From Campylobacter vicugnae (lineage in GTDB: Bacteria; Campylobacterota; Campylobacteria; Campylobacterales; Campylobacteraceae), in contig NZ_CP018793.1 of assembly GCF_002139875.1 (NCBI RefSeq), forward strand, positions 1,178,001 through 1,242,000: a stretch of 64,000 nt of DNA. The letters are read 5' to 3'. Below, in pieces: positions 37,923-47,226 of this stretch. The position numbers were made by a program, and so were the translations under genes. How positions within the stretch are numbered: position 1 is the stretch's first letter; every line of letters begins with the position of its first letter. The notes under the pieces were generated by a model that searched no databases, was not told where the DNA came from, and worked only from the letters and a program-made list of their open reading frames with translations.

Positions 37923-38741
37923 TTAATTTGATTTTATATATATTTTTAATCCACGCTTAATATTCTCTAAACTAAATGCGTCATCTATAAGCATATAGTA
38001 TGAATTTGGTGGGAATTTAATATATACTTCTTTTTCTGGTTTATCTGATTTAATCTGCGTAATCAAATTTAAATCTCTATCAAGCACTTTTATAACACAT
38101 ATCCATCTATCTGATGCATAGCTTTTTATCAGCGCTTCACTTTTATTGCTAATATTTAAAAAATATGGCTCAAGCGGCTTATTTAGATCATACTCAATAT
38201 CACTAATATATTGATGAGTAGATAGCACGGCTTTAGTAGCATCAATGCTATATGCAAAGCTAAACTGCCCATCACGCTTTATATCTTTAATAAATATATA
38301 ATTTTTACTAAGCTCTTTATATAATGCGCCAGGATCAAGAATAAATCTTGAGTTCATCGTTATTTGCCAAACAATCCCTTGGGTATCGCTCTTTAAAGAT
38401 TTACTTAAAAAATATGAATACCCAAGACTCTTTAATGCCTCAGATACGCTCTTAAACATCAAAATATCAGAAGTTGGACTATAAAATGAAATTTCTAAAT
38501 TTATAGGCTGTGAATAGCTAAGATTTAATAGCGAATTTACCCTTAGAGCATTTGTGATTTTGGCATAATTTAGATTGCCATTACTATCTATAAATTCAGA
38601 TTCTACAGCAAATATTTGATCAATCTTATCTCTATTTAAAGCATAATTTTGCTCTGAGATAATACTTTTGATATTGCTATGCAGATCAAGACCAAAAGAG
38701 CTAAAAGTAAAAATAAAAAAGAGAAATAATCCTCTTACCAT
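37923..38741 (-). CDS. Periplasmic protein of unknown function
   Basis: 272 residues with a cleavable signal (1-17). The rest alternates strands and short helices, with no known motif; it corresponds to Cj0151c by position. It overlaps the RodZ-like gene by 7 bases and precedes alaC, so it is part of an operon with envelope and translation genes. An envelope role beside the RodZ-like protein is plausible but not shown. Confidence 0.7.
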   Translation of the reverse strand: MVRGLFLFFIFTFSSFGLDLHSNIKSIISEQNYALNRDKIDQIFAVESEFIDSNGNLNYAKITNALRVNSLLNLSYSQPINLEISFYSPTSDILMFKSVSEALKSLGYSYFLSKSLKSDTQGIVWQITMNSRFILDPGALYKELSKNYIFIKDIKRDGQFSFAYSIDATKAVLSTHQYISDIEYDLNKPLEPYFLNISNKSEALIKSYASDRWICVIKVLDRDLNLITQIKSDKPEKEVYIKFPPNSYYMLIDDAFSLENIKRGLKIYIKSN

Positions 38742-39640
38742 TGAGCGCCTTTATTTATCTTAACAAACTCAGCATAACCAATCTCTTTAATAACCCCATT
38801 TTCTACTACAAATCTTAAAGGCTTTTGAAGTTCATATCTCTTTTCATTGCCATTTTCTTCAAGCACAAAATCACCATGGCCTGTTTGAATAAGTTGATCT
38901 ATGCTTAAATTTATATCTAAAGCATTTTTAGTTGTGTATGATTTTTTATTTTTACCATCTATATCTTTTATGCCTATCCATATAGTTTTTGTTGGGATAA
39001 TTTTAGCTATTTTATCGGCTTGCATTACTTGTGGAGCTTGTATTTGTATATTTTGAGTAGTAGAATTTGACTCTACTTTGCTAGTAGTATTATTATCACT
39101 TGAGATTGCAATAGTTTCATTATTTTCTGTAGTTGTATTCTTATCTTCTTCTACTGCTTTTGATATATTTTCTGTTATTGTCTCTAAATTCTCTTTAGCA
39201 GATTCTACTACTGTAGTAGATGAATAGCTTACGCTTTGATTTTTATCAAAACTTGGTAATTTTATACTATCAAAAATATTGGTAAATTTAACCATCCAAA
39301 CAACAGCTACAACCATCAAAGCCAAAATTAAGATTATAGTTAAAGTTTTGCTGTTATCGCTTTTTGGTGTGTATGCTGGAATCTTTGGTGCTACTGTAAA
39401 ATTTGAATTATCAACATAGCCATTTTCTTTACAATATTCATTATATTCATCTATCCAGCTTTGAAGATCTAAATCATACTCACGGCTTAAAATCTTAGCA
39501 AAGCCAGAAGCGTTTAATTTGCGAAGCTTTTCATAATTTCTCTCACACATATACTCTAAATACTCAGTCTCAATGTGAGTATGCTTTGTAACCTCTTTAA
39601 GATCCATTTCTAAAAGTTTTTCTATACCATTATTAGCCAT
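38735..39640 (-). CDS. RodZ-like membrane protein
   Basis: 301 residues with the RodZ plan: an N-terminal helical domain (about 1-80; LEMDLKEVTKHTHIETEYLEYM, then SGFAKILSREYDLDLQSWI) like the helix-turn-helix of RodZ, one membrane helix (about 98-118), a Ser/Thr/Asn-rich spacer (about 135-205) and a C-terminal strand-rich domain (about 215-301, IWIGIKDIDGKNKKSYTTKN) like DUF4115. RodZ ties MreB to wall synthesis and sets cell shape. It corresponds to Cj0152c. Similarity is by architecture, so it could be another anchored regulator. Confidence 0.65.
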   Translation of the reverse strand: MANNGIEKLLEMDLKEVTKHTHIETEYLEYMCERNYEKLRKLNASGFAKILSREYDLDLQSWIDEYNEYCKENGYVDNSNFTVAPKIPAYTPKSDNSKTLTIILILALMVVAVVWMVKFTNIFDSIKLPSFDKNQSVSYSSTTVVESAKENLETITENISKAVEEDKNTTTENNETIAISSDNNTTSKVESNSTTQNIQIQAPQVMQADKIAKIIPTKTIWIGIKDIDGKNKKSYTTKNALDINLSIDQLIQTGHGDFVLEENGNEKRYELQKPLRFVVENGVIKEIGYAEFVKINKGAQW

Positions 39641-40319
39641 TTACAATCCTATCAAATAATATTCCAAATGCCACACTGACATTTAAGCTATCCCAATCCT
39701 TACGCATATTAACACCCAGGATATCATCACATTTTTGCAATACCTTATTTGGTATCCCCTCACCTTCACTACCCATAATTAAAGCAATTTTAGACTCAAA
39801 TTTAAATTCTTTAGCACTCTTGCCTCCGGCATTTGCTGCATAAATTTTAAATCCAACTTGCTTAAGCTCATTTATAAAGCTTAACCCATCAGTGCATAAA
39901 GCAATTGGCAACTCATATGCTGCACCACTACTAGCACGCACTACTCCTTGCATTGCTAGATTCTCATTTTTACCTACAATAACTATACCTCCAGCACCTA
40001 AAGCATAAGCTGTTCTTGTTATTGCTCCAATATTTCCCACATCACTAAGACCATATAAAATCACTAAATAATCAGACTTTTTAATCTCATTTAAAGTAGC
40101 AAACTCATAATCTTTTACCTTTGCTAAAAAGCCTTGGTGATTGCCACCACGCGCAAGTGCTTGGGCTTTTTGATTATCGACTTTTTGTATTTTTAGGCCG
40201 ACTTTTGCTATTTGGTTAAATATATCTTTTTGAACCTCTTTTGCTAGATATATCTCTTCGAGCTTGTCTTTATGATGTTTTAACAAATGTAAAAATAGCT
40301 GTTTTCCATAGATAATCAT
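39633..40319 (-). CDS. rlmB: 23S rRNA 2'-O-methyltransferase, TrmH/RlmB family
   Basis: 228-residue SPOUT methyltransferase: N-terminal RNA-binding part with a conserved ARGGNHQGF (about 57) and knot motifs YGLSDVGNIGAITRTAYALG, IALIMGSEGEGIPNKVLQKCD and LNVSVAFGILFDRI. The N-terminal ARGGNHQG segment points to RlmB (Gm2251) rather than TrmH. It overlaps the RodZ-like gene by 8 bases. Confidence 0.88.
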   Translation of the reverse strand: MIIYGKQLFLHLLKHHKDKLEEIYLAKEVQKDIFNQIAKVGLKIQKVDNQKAQALARGGNHQGFLAKVKDYEFATLNEIKKSDYLVILYGLSDVGNIGAITRTAYALGAGGIVIVGKNENLAMQGVVRASSGAAYELPIALCTDGLSFINELKQVGFKIYAANAGGKSAKEFKFESKIALIMGSEGEGIPNKVLQKCDDILGVNMRKDWDSLNVSVAFGILFDRIVNG

Positions 40320-40404
40320 AGCGCTTATAGTATCTAAAAGCCCTTAAATTTTAGCTTATTTTTAGTAATAAAAATCAAATTTAGTAAATTTTAAATATTT
40401 AATT

Positions 40405-41232
40405 TCAAATTGAATCTTTGCTTGTTAGTTGAGCATATATATCTTTTACACTTTTGCCAGTGAGTTTAGATAGCAATTTGGCTTTTTGTTTTGGTGGGAT
40501 ATTTAATTCATCTATATCAGATATAGTGATTGATTCGTGTGCAACTACACTTGAGTCTGCTATGACTATACACCATTCACCTTTTAAATTTACATTTTTT
40601 AGTATATTTACTAGATTTTTTGCGTTATCTTTAAATTTAGCTTCAAATTTTTTTGTAGCCTCTTTAATAGCAAAAATCTCCCGTTTAGGCTCTAGCTTTG
40701 CAATAGCTTCAACTAGCTGCAAGACTCTCTTTGGTGATTCATATATCACTACTGGATAGGCCGAATTTAATGCATTTTGCACCGCTAACTCTCTATCTCT
40801 GCCAGTATTTGGTAAAAACCCTAAAAATGTAAACTCTTTTTGCACAATTCCACTTGCTGCTACGGCTAAAAGTGCTGCATTTGCTCCACTTAATACCTCG
40901 TAATTTATACCATTTTGCTGAGCAAATTCAACCAAAGAAACACCTGGGTCGCTAATGCAAGGCATTCCTGCATCGCTTACATATACTACAATATTTTCTA
41001 CTAGCTTTCTAGCTTCAAATTTAGCAAAAAACTCATTTTCGTTATGAGTATGAAGAGAGTAAAACTCAGATGGATTTATATTTAGATTATATTTTGTGTT
41101 TAGAAGGTTTATAAGGGATTTAGTTACTCTACTATCTTCACAGATTATGATATCACAAAGGTTCAAGATGTCCAGGCATCTCTTTGAGATATCATCTAAA
41201 TTGCCAATTGGCGTAGGAAGAAAGTAGAGCAA
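40405..41232 (-). CDS. rsmI: 16S rRNA 2'-O-methyltransferase RsmI
   Basis: 275-residue tetrapyrrole-methylase-fold enzyme methylating C1402 of 16S rRNA. LPTPIGNLDDISKR at the start, CEDSRVTKSLI, YVSDAGMPCISDPG, EFTFLGFLP and VIYESPKRV are all characteristic. It follows rpmE by 4 bases; same order as Cj0154c-Cj0155c. Confidence 0.96.
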   Translation of the reverse strand: MLYFLPTPIGNLDDISKRCLDILNLCDIIICEDSRVTKSLINLLNTKYNLNINPSEFYSLHTHNENEFFAKFEARKLVENIVVYVSDAGMPCISDPGVSLVEFAQQNGINYEVLSGANAALLAVAASGIVQKEFTFLGFLPNTGRDRELAVQNALNSAYPVVIYESPKRVLQLVEAIAKLEPKREIFAIKEATKKFEAKFKDNAKNLVNILKNVNLKGEWCIVIADSSVVAHESITISDIDELNIPPKQKAKLLSKLTGKSVKDIYAQLTSKDSI

Positions 41233-41236
41233 AAGA

Positions 41237-41437
41237 TTATTTCATTCCGTATTTTTTCTTAAATTTATCTACACGACCAGCACTATCTACGATTTTTTCG
41301 CTACCTGTAAAAAATGGGTGGCAAGCATTGCAGATATCTACTTTGATTTCTGGCTTGTTTGACTTGCTAATAAATGTATTACCGCAAGCGCAGCTAACTG
41401 TGCATTCAACATACTCTGGATGTATATCTTTTTTCAT
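41237..41437 (-). CDS. rpmE: 50S ribosomal protein L31 (zinc-binding form)
   Basis: 66-residue ribosomal protein with paired cysteines C16/C18 (SCACGN) and C36/C39 ([10 protein letters not shown]), the zinc-binding C+ form. The start has a good ribosome site, and it leads the operon with rsmI. A zinc-free paralogue is not in the window. Confidence 0.97.
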   Translation of the reverse strand: MKKDIHPEYVECTVSCACGNTFISKSNKPEIKVDICNACHPFFTGSEKIVDSAGRVDKFKKKYGMK

Positions 41438-41487
41438 TGCTTTTCCTTATTTTGAGTTTAAAAGTTGAGATTCTATCCAAATTTGGC

Positions 41488-42708
41488 TTAAATTTCCTTG
41501 ATTAATCTAGTCTCATCTGGAGCCATCTCTATTATCTCCCATGGTAAACCCTGTTTATTTAGCTCATCCATAAATGGTTTAGCGTCAAATTCTTCCATAT
41601 TAAATACGCCATTTCCACTCCAAATACCCTTAGCAACCATCATAGAACCTATCATAGCTGGAACGCCTGTAGTATAGCTTACAGCACCTACACCAGTTTC
41701 TTTATAGCACTCTTCATGGTCGCATACATTATATATATATACTTTTCTTGGTTTGCCATCTTTTGTTCCAGTAATTACGCAACCTATATTTGTTTTGCCT
41801 TTAGTTCTAGCACCTAGGCTTGCAGGATCTGGTAAAAGTGTCTTTAAAAACTGAATTGGTACAATTTTTACTCCATTATGCTCAACCTCATCAATCCTTA
41901 GCATACCTACATTTTCTAAGCATTTCATATGTGTCAAATAGCTTTGACCAAATGTCATAAAGAAACGAATTTGCTTTAATGTAGGGATATTTTTTACTAA
42001 GCTTTCAAGTTCTTCATGATATAGCAAATAGCTATCTTTTGGTCCAATTTTTGGATAATCCCAGCTAAAACCTATCTCCATTGGCTCAGTCTCTATCCAT
42101 TTACCATCTTTATAATATCTACCCTTTGCACTTACCTCTCTTAAATTTATCTCTGGGTTAAAATTTGTAGCAAATGCATAGCCATGATCTCCAGCATTAC
42201 AATCTAAAATATCAATATATTCAATCTCATCAAATAGATACTGCTTAGCATAAGCACAATATACATTAGTAACACCTGGGTCAAACCCACTACCAAGAAG
42301 CGCCATTGTATTAGCAGTTTTAAACTCGCCATCTTTAGCCCATTGAAGTTTATACTCAAATTTAGCTGTATCTGGGTGTTCGTAGTTGGCTGTATCTATA
42401 TATGGAATTTGAGTTTGTGAGCATGCGTCCATAAGAGTTAAATCCTGATATGGAAGTGCAACATTTAATAATAAATCAGCCTTAACATTTTTAATAAGCT
42501 CTACAACAGCAGCTGTATCATCAGCATCTACTACAGCTGTATCAATATCTACGCCTACATTTTCTTTAATAAATCTAGCAATCTTATCGCATTTGCTTTT
42601 AGTGCGACTTGCTAGAGTAATTTTGGTAAAGATATCTGAATTCATCGCACATTTTACTGTTGCTGCTTGACTTACTCCACCAGCTCCAATAATTAAAATA
42701 TGGCTCAT
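41488..42708 (-). CDS. Carboxynorspermidine/saccharopine dehydrogenase
   Basis: 406-residue NAD(P)-dependent enzyme: ILIIGAGGVSQAATVKCAMN at the N-terminus, GSGFDPGVTNVYCAYA and DCNAGDHGYAFATNFNPEIN. In Campylobacter this family member makes carboxyspermidine or carboxynorspermidine for the alternative spermidine route (C. jejuni Cj0172c, partnered with NspC), not lysine. Stand-alone, with upstream AAGGATAAAAA. The decarboxylase partner is not in the window. Confidence 0.88.
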   Translation of the reverse strand: MSHILIIGAGGVSQAATVKCAMNSDIFTKITLASRTKSKCDKIARFIKENVGVDIDTAVVDADDTAAVVELIKNVKADLLLNVALPYQDLTLMDACSQTQIPYIDTANYEHPDTAKFEYKLQWAKDGEFKTANTMALLGSGFDPGVTNVYCAYAKQYLFDEIEYIDILDCNAGDHGYAFATNFNPEINLREVSAKGRYYKDGKWIETEPMEIGFSWDYPKIGPKDSYLLYHEELESLVKNIPTLKQIRFFMTFGQSYLTHMKCLENVGMLRIDEVEHNGVKIVPIQFLKTLLPDPASLGARTKGKTNIGCVITGTKDGKPRKVYIYNVCDHEECYKETGVGAVSYTTGVPAMIGSMMVAKGIWSGNGVFNMEEFDAKPFMDELNKQGLPWEIIEMAPDETRLIKEI

Positions 42709-42796
42709 TTTTTATCCTTTGTCTGAATTTTTGGTAATTATAGCCAAATTTAGCTAAAACTCATTTATGATTAAATATTAAATTTAAGAAATTTGC

Positions 42797-43408
42797 TTAA
42801 TAATACCTACTTAGCACCTTAAGTACTGGCATAGCTAATCTTAATCCTTTAGAGCGATGTGAAATCTCAAGCTTTATACTCTCATCAAGTTGTCCTACTG
42901 TCTTATCAAAACCATTAGGAATAAACATAAAATCATAACCAAACCCACTACTTCCAAGCTCTTTATCTATCACCTTGCCATGCATAAATCCATGAACGCC
43001 ATACTCGCCAAATTTAGAACAAATACCAATACATGCTGTATAAAATGCGTTTGATTGACTTAGCCCTAGCTTATTTAGTTCTGTGATTAATTTTGCCCTA
43101 TTGCTTGCATCTGTTGCGCTCTCTCCACTATATCTAGCTGAGTATATTCCAGGCCTAAAATCTAAAGCCTCTACACTTATTCCGCTATCATCGCTTAGTG
43201 CTATACACTCATTTTCAAGACCTAAATCTACTAGCTTAGCATATACCGTGCGAGCCTTTATCATCGCATTTTCATAAAAACTATTACCATTTTCTTCTAT
43301 CTCAAAAGGTTGGCAAATCTGCCCAAGTGCAATAACATCAAATTGATTATAATATGCCTTAATCTCTCTAACTTTATCCATATTATTTGTAGCTAATACA
43401 ATCTTCAT
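42797..43408 (-). CDS. rdgB: dITP/XTP pyrophosphatase (RdgB/HAM1)
   Basis: 203-residue house-cleaning enzyme removing non-canonical purine NTPs. ATNNMDKVREIKAYY at the start, LSDDSGISVEALDFRPGIYSARYSG, FGYDFMFIPNG and SHRSKGLRL are the family motifs. It overlaps the TVP38-like gene by 4 bases. Confidence 0.96.
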   Translation of the reverse strand: MKIVLATNNMDKVREIKAYYNQFDVIALGQICQPFEIEENGNSFYENAMIKARTVYAKLVDLGLENECIALSDDSGISVEALDFRPGIYSARYSGESATDASNRAKLITELNKLGLSQSNAFYTACIGICSKFGEYGVHGFMHGKVIDKELGSSGFGYDFMFIPNGFDKTVGQLDESIKLEISHRSKGLRLAMPVLKVLSRYY

Positions 43409-44010
43409 CTAGCTCTCCTATTTAAAATTTTTCTAATCCAAAATGCTATCATACCCATACTAATTACCAATATCAAAGCAAGCCAAAACTCATAACTTTG
43501 ATAATTTGTAATATTATTACCTAAATTTATAAATAGTACCGCGCTAATAAATTTACCAAGCACTCCAGCAGTTATAAATTTAATAAAATTAAATCTCATC
43601 ACCCCAGCCATATAATTTACAATATTATAAGGTATAACTGGTATAAGCCTTAATAGCAACACTAAAGCAAATTCATCACTACAAAATCTGTTTTTAATAG
43701 ACTCAAATTTATTCATATCAAAAGCTTGAGTAAAATATCTTGAGATAAAATACATAATAGCTGAGTTTATCCCCACACCTATCATCGTGTAAATAATTGC
43801 CTCCCAAAAGCCAAAAACTGCTCCACCTCCAATAGCTAAAATTCCAGCTGGAAACAAAAATATAGGCAAAAATATCCAACATCCAATATAAATCACCCAG
43901 CTAAGTTTGCTATACTCACTCATTAGTCTATCTATAATTTGCCTATCAATACTAGATAAAACTACTACGCACAAAACTACAAAGAGTATAAATAAAATTA
44001 ATCTAACCAT
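43405..44010 (-). CDS. TVP38/TMEM64 (DedA-like) membrane protein
   Basis: 201 residues with about five to six hydrophobic segments and the VTT-domain signature GILAIGGGAVFGFWEAIIYTMIGVGINSAIMYFISRYF then LRLIPVIPYNIVNYMAGV (split here for length: re-entrant loops are at about 60-100 and 118-140). The start is the ATG at 44010 behind AAAGAGA; an upstream TTG is less likely. Relatives are lipid scramblases or flippases. Coupled to rdgB. Confidence 0.85.
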   Translation of the reverse strand: MVRLILFILFVVLCVVVLSSIDRQIIDRLMSEYSKLSWVIYIGCWIFLPIFLFPAGILAIGGGAVFGFWEAIIYTMIGVGINSAIMYFISRYFTQAFDMNKFESIKNRFCSDEFALVLLLRLIPVIPYNIVNYMAGVMRFNFIKFITAGVLGKFISAVLFINLGNNITNYQSYEFWLALILVISMGMIAFWIRKILNRRAR

Positions 44011-44121
44011 AATTTTCTCTTTAAAAAGCGTAATTTTAGCCAAAATTTTGCCAAAATTTGACCATAAATTTAAGTATATTTAGATAAAATTTGCCACATT
44101 AATAATAAATTTGGATTTTAG

Positions 44122-45183
44122 ATGAAGCTTTTTGCTAGATATAGTGCTTTTATATATTTGAAATATTTTTTTATTATATTTATCTCTTTAGTTGGATTTT
44201 ATGTCGTTATTGACACACTTACCAATCTTAAAAATCTCCCAACTAGTGCTAATTTACAACTAATTTATGTTAGTCTTACTGCACTTATTTCTATAAATTA
44301 TGTATTGCCTATATCGTTGGTTTTAGCTTTAATTGTTACTATGATTAATCTAACTCGCTCTAATGAGTTAGTAAGCTTTTATGCTTTAGGAATTAGCAAA
44401 AATAGACTTATAATGCCTATATTTATCATCTCTTTTATAATTAGTATTGGTTATATTGGGCTTTGTTATACTCCATTTGCCTACTCCAAAGAACGCCAAG
44501 AGTCGCTAGAAGATTTTCAAAGCTTTGAACGCTCTACTAAATGGATATTTTTGCGATTTGAGAATAAATTTATATACATTGATAAGCTCTTTGGTGATAA
44601 GCAAAATGCTACAAATATTCGAATTTTTGATATGAACGGTAGCCAAATTCTATCGCAAATCACAGCCAAAGAAGCTAGCTATGAAGATGGCACCTGGAGA
44701 TTAAAAGATAATACAATCACTACTTTACCACAAGATATAAAACTAGGTGGTAGTGGATTAAAAAGCAGCAATCAAGATGAGATTATCATAGCCAATAGCT
44801 TTCGCCCACGCATAATAGAAAATATTAAAAACAAAGACAATCTATACTCTATTAAAGATGCCATTGATTCTATTAATACACTTAAAAATGAAAACATCAA
44901 TATAGCTAAAATTAAATCTGTATTATACTCAATGATATTTTTTCCACTTTTTGCTCCATTTATGGTGCTGATTTTATACTATTATATGCCTGTTACTGGG
45001 CGTTTTGCTAGTCTTGCAATTGCAAGCTTTGGGGCGATTTTTATCTCACTTTGCATTTGGGGTGTTCTATTTTTACTTATTCGCTTTAGTATAAATGGCG
45101 CTATTATGGCTGAGCTTGGTATTATTTTACCAGTTGTTATTTTAATGCTATTTGCTGGATATAAATTTTATCAACATAGATAA
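44122..45183 (+). CDS. LptF/LptG-family LPS export permease
   Basis: 353-residue permease with an N-terminal TM (about 10-30), two further TMs (about 50-75, 95-118), a large periplasmic jellyroll (about 125-265) and three C-terminal TMs (about 270-350). This is the LptF/LptG plan, moving lipo-oligosaccharide from the inner membrane into the Lpt bridge with LptB. Which of the pair it is cannot be settled by eye; LptG is slightly favoured by the N-terminus FARYSAFIYLKYFF. Transcribed divergently from the TVP38 gene. Confidence 0.85.
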   Translation: MKLFARYSAFIYLKYFFIIFISLVGFYVVIDTLTNLKNLPTSANLQLIYVSLTALISINYVLPISLVLALIVTMINLTRSNELVSFYALGISKNRLIMPIFIISFIISIGYIGLCYTPFAYSKERQESLEDFQSFERSTKWIFLRFENKFIYIDKLFGDKQNATNIRIFDMNGSQILSQITAKEASYEDGTWRLKDNTITTLPQDIKLGGSGLKSSNQDEIIIANSFRPRIIENIKNKDNLYSIKDAIDSINTLKNENINIAKIKSVLYSMIFFPLFAPFMVLILYYYMPVTGRFASLAIASFGAIFISLCIWGVLFLLIRFSINGAIMAELGIILPVVILMLFAGYKFYQHR

Positions 45184-45272
45184 CAAATTTAATCAAGTTA
45201 CCATAAGTAACATATAACCAATTATTTATTTAAATTTGATTCAATCTTGTCAATTTATATCCATCATAATGA

Positions 45273-45278
45273 TATAAT
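45273..45278 (+). promoter_or_regulatory. -10 element of the hydrolase-pgdA operon
   Basis: TATAAT 23 bases before the ATG at 45301. No good -35 box at normal spacing. Confidence 0.5.
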
Positions 45279-45300
45279 GATAAAAATAAAAGGTGGTAAA

Positions 45301-46131
45301 ATGAGTCAAATTAGCGTAGCTGCACTACAGTTTAACTCCATCACTGATGATATAAACTCTAATCTAAATTCTGCTTTAGCATTGATAAACTCTGTGCCTA
45401 ATGATACTAGCATTATTGTCTTGCCAGAGCTTAGCTTAAGCGGCTATTGTGCTGATGAGAGTAAATTTGGCATTGATTTAAGCAGTCATAAAAATGCATT
45501 AAAAGACCAAAGATATAAAACTTTATTTGATATTGCTACTCAAAGAGATTGCTTTATTGTCGCTTGTGAGGTAGAACAAGATGGCAAAAATACATATGAT
45601 ACTGCATTTATAATTAGCAAAGATGGCTTAATAGGCAAACAGCGTAAGATTTTTTTATGGCAAAATGAGAGCAAAAGATTTAAACGTGGCAAAAAACAAA
45701 AGCTATTTAACCTAATAATCAATAACCAAAAAGTAAAAATTGGTATTGGAATTTGCTATGAGATTGGTTTTGGTGAAATTGCTAGAAAATTAGCATTAGA
45801 TGGCGCAAATTTATTAATATATCCATCAGCTTTTGGCAATGCTAGAGGTTATGCGTGGGATTTAGCTAGTCGTGCTAGAGCGTTAGAAAATGGATCTTTT
45901 CTTATCGCTTGTAACTCTTGTGGATCAAATATATCTGAAATTAATGGTGAGCTATTAGAGTTTTATGGTCACTCCAAAATCATAGACCCAAAAGGAAATA
46001 TAATAAGCCAGCTTGATAATAGCGCTGGTGCTGTAATAGCAAGTATAGATCTATCTGAAGTAAAGATTCAAAGAGATACAATACCATATCTTAAAGATAT
46101 CAAGAAATTTAAAAAATCAAATTCCAAATAA
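45301..46131 (+). CDS. Nitrilase-superfamily carbon-nitrogen hydrolase
   Basis: 276-residue amidase of the nitrilase fold with catalytic triad Glu in LPELSLSGY (about 42), Lys in QRKIFLW (about 110) and Cys in [18 protein letters not shown] (about 145). The start is the ATG preceded by AAAGGTGG. It is 10 bases upstream of the deacetylase gene. In H. pylori, HP0309-HP0310 show the same pairing as I recall, which suggests a shared substrate or envelope role. The substrate cannot be named. Confidence 0.85.
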   Translation: MSQISVAALQFNSITDDINSNLNSALALINSVPNDTSIIVLPELSLSGYCADESKFGIDLSSHKNALKDQRYKTLFDIATQRDCFIVACEVEQDGKNTYDTAFIISKDGLIGKQRKIFLWQNESKRFKRGKKQKLFNLIINNQKVKIGIGICYEIGFGEIARKLALDGANLLIYPSAFGNARGYAWDLASRARALENGSFLIACNSCGSNISEINGELLEFYGHSKIIDPKGNIISQLDNSAGAVIASIDLSEVKIQRDTIPYLKDIKKFKKSNSK

Positions 46132-46141
46132 AGGAGAGAAA

Positions 46142-47020
46142 ATGGCAAAAGAAATTTTAGTAGCTTATGGCGTAGATATTGATGCTGTTGCTGGTTGGTT
46201 AGGAAGCTATGGTGGTGAAGATAGTCCAGATGATATCTCACGCGGACTTTTTGCTGGCGAGGTAGGAATTCCTAGACTTTTAAATTTATTTAAAAAACAT
46301 AATATTCCAGCTACATGGTTTGCCCCAGGCCATAGCATTGAGACATTTCCAGAACAGATGAAAATGATAGTAGATGCTGGTCATGAGATTGGTGCTCATG
46401 GTTACTCACACGAAAATCCTATCGCAATGAGTGCCAAACAAGAAGAAGATGTACTAATTAAAAGTATAGAATTAATAGAAAAATTAACTGGTAAAAAACC
46501 AAGCGGTTATGTAGCACCATGGTGGGAATTTAGCAATATCACAAATGAACTACTGCTAAAACATGGTATAAAATATGATCACAGTCTAATGCATAATGAC
46601 TTTACTCCATACTATGTAAGAGTTGGTGATAGCTGGACAAAGATTGATTATAGTGGCGAAGCAAAAGATTGGATGAAACCATTAGTTAGAGGCAAAGAGA
46701 CTGACCTAATAGAAATCCCAGCTAACTGGTATTTAGATGATCTTCCACCAATGATGTTTATCAAAAAATCACCAAATAGCTTTGGCTTCCATAGTCCTAG
46801 AGATATCGGTCAGATGTGGATAGATCAGTTTGATTGGGTTTATCAAAATATGGATTATGCAGTATTTGGTATGACTATTCATCCAGATGTTAGTGGCAGA
46901 CCACAAGTGCTTTTAATGCATGAGAGAATTATCTCGCATATTAAGCAATTTGAAGGTGTTAGATGGGTTACATTTAATGAAATTGCAGATGACTTTGCAA
47001 AACGCTGCCCAAGAAAATAA
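46142..47020 (+). CDS. pgdA: Polysaccharide (peptidoglycan) deacetylase, PgdA/HP0310-like
   Basis: 292-residue NodB-fold enzyme, very similar throughout to H. pylori PgdA (HP0310): [20 protein letters not shown] at the N-terminus, the metal Asp in [19 protein letters not shown] with the metal histidines, [10 protein letters not shown] and [19 protein letters not shown]. PgdA removes acetyl groups from GlcNAc in peptidoglycan and gives lysozyme resistance. No signal peptide, as in H. pylori. AAGGAG ribosome site. Confidence 0.92.
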   Translation: MAKEILVAYGVDIDAVAGWLGSYGGEDSPDDISRGLFAGEVGIPRLLNLFKKHNIPATWFAPGHSIETFPEQMKMIVDAGHEIGAHGYSHENPIAMSAKQEEDVLIKSIELIEKLTGKKPSGYVAPWWEFSNITNELLLKHGIKYDHSLMHNDFTPYYVRVGDSWTKIDYSGEAKDWMKPLVRGKETDLIEIPANWYLDDLPPMMFIKKSPNSFGFHSPRDIGQMWIDQFDWVYQNMDYAVFGMTIHPDVSGRPQVLLMHERIISHIKQFEGVRWVTFNEIADDFAKRCPRK

Positions 47021-47037
47021 AAATATATTCAAATTTA

Positions 47038-47073
47038 TATAATAGAGCAAATTTGCAAATTTGCTCTATTATA
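47038..47073 (+). terminator. Long hairpin terminating the pgdA operon
   Basis: Near-perfect palindrome of up to 17 bp per arm (core 47041-47054 with 47057-47070) centred at 47055, shortly after the pgdA stop. T-rich sequence follows. Confidence 0.7.
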
Positions 47074-47190
47074 GCTTCAATTATAATAAATAACTAAAAT
47101 TGATATAATCAAATATAATCAAACTAAAATAAATTTTGATAATTTTGTAAATTTTCGCTATATTGGCTCTACAAAATCCCAAATTTGGAG

Positions 47191-47196
47191 TATAAT
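47191..47196 (+). promoter_or_regulatory. -10 element of the chemoreceptor gene
   Basis: TATAAT 31 bases before the ATG at 47227; a GGAG at 47217-47220 serves as ribosome site. Confidence 0.5.
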
Positions 47197-47226
47197 ATAA
47201 TTGATTTTATATACATGGAGTTTATC

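Noticed and set aside
47041-47070. Large palindrome considered as a regulator site or recombination site
   Set aside because: It lies just after the pgdA stop with T-rich sequence beyond, so a transcription terminator explains it.
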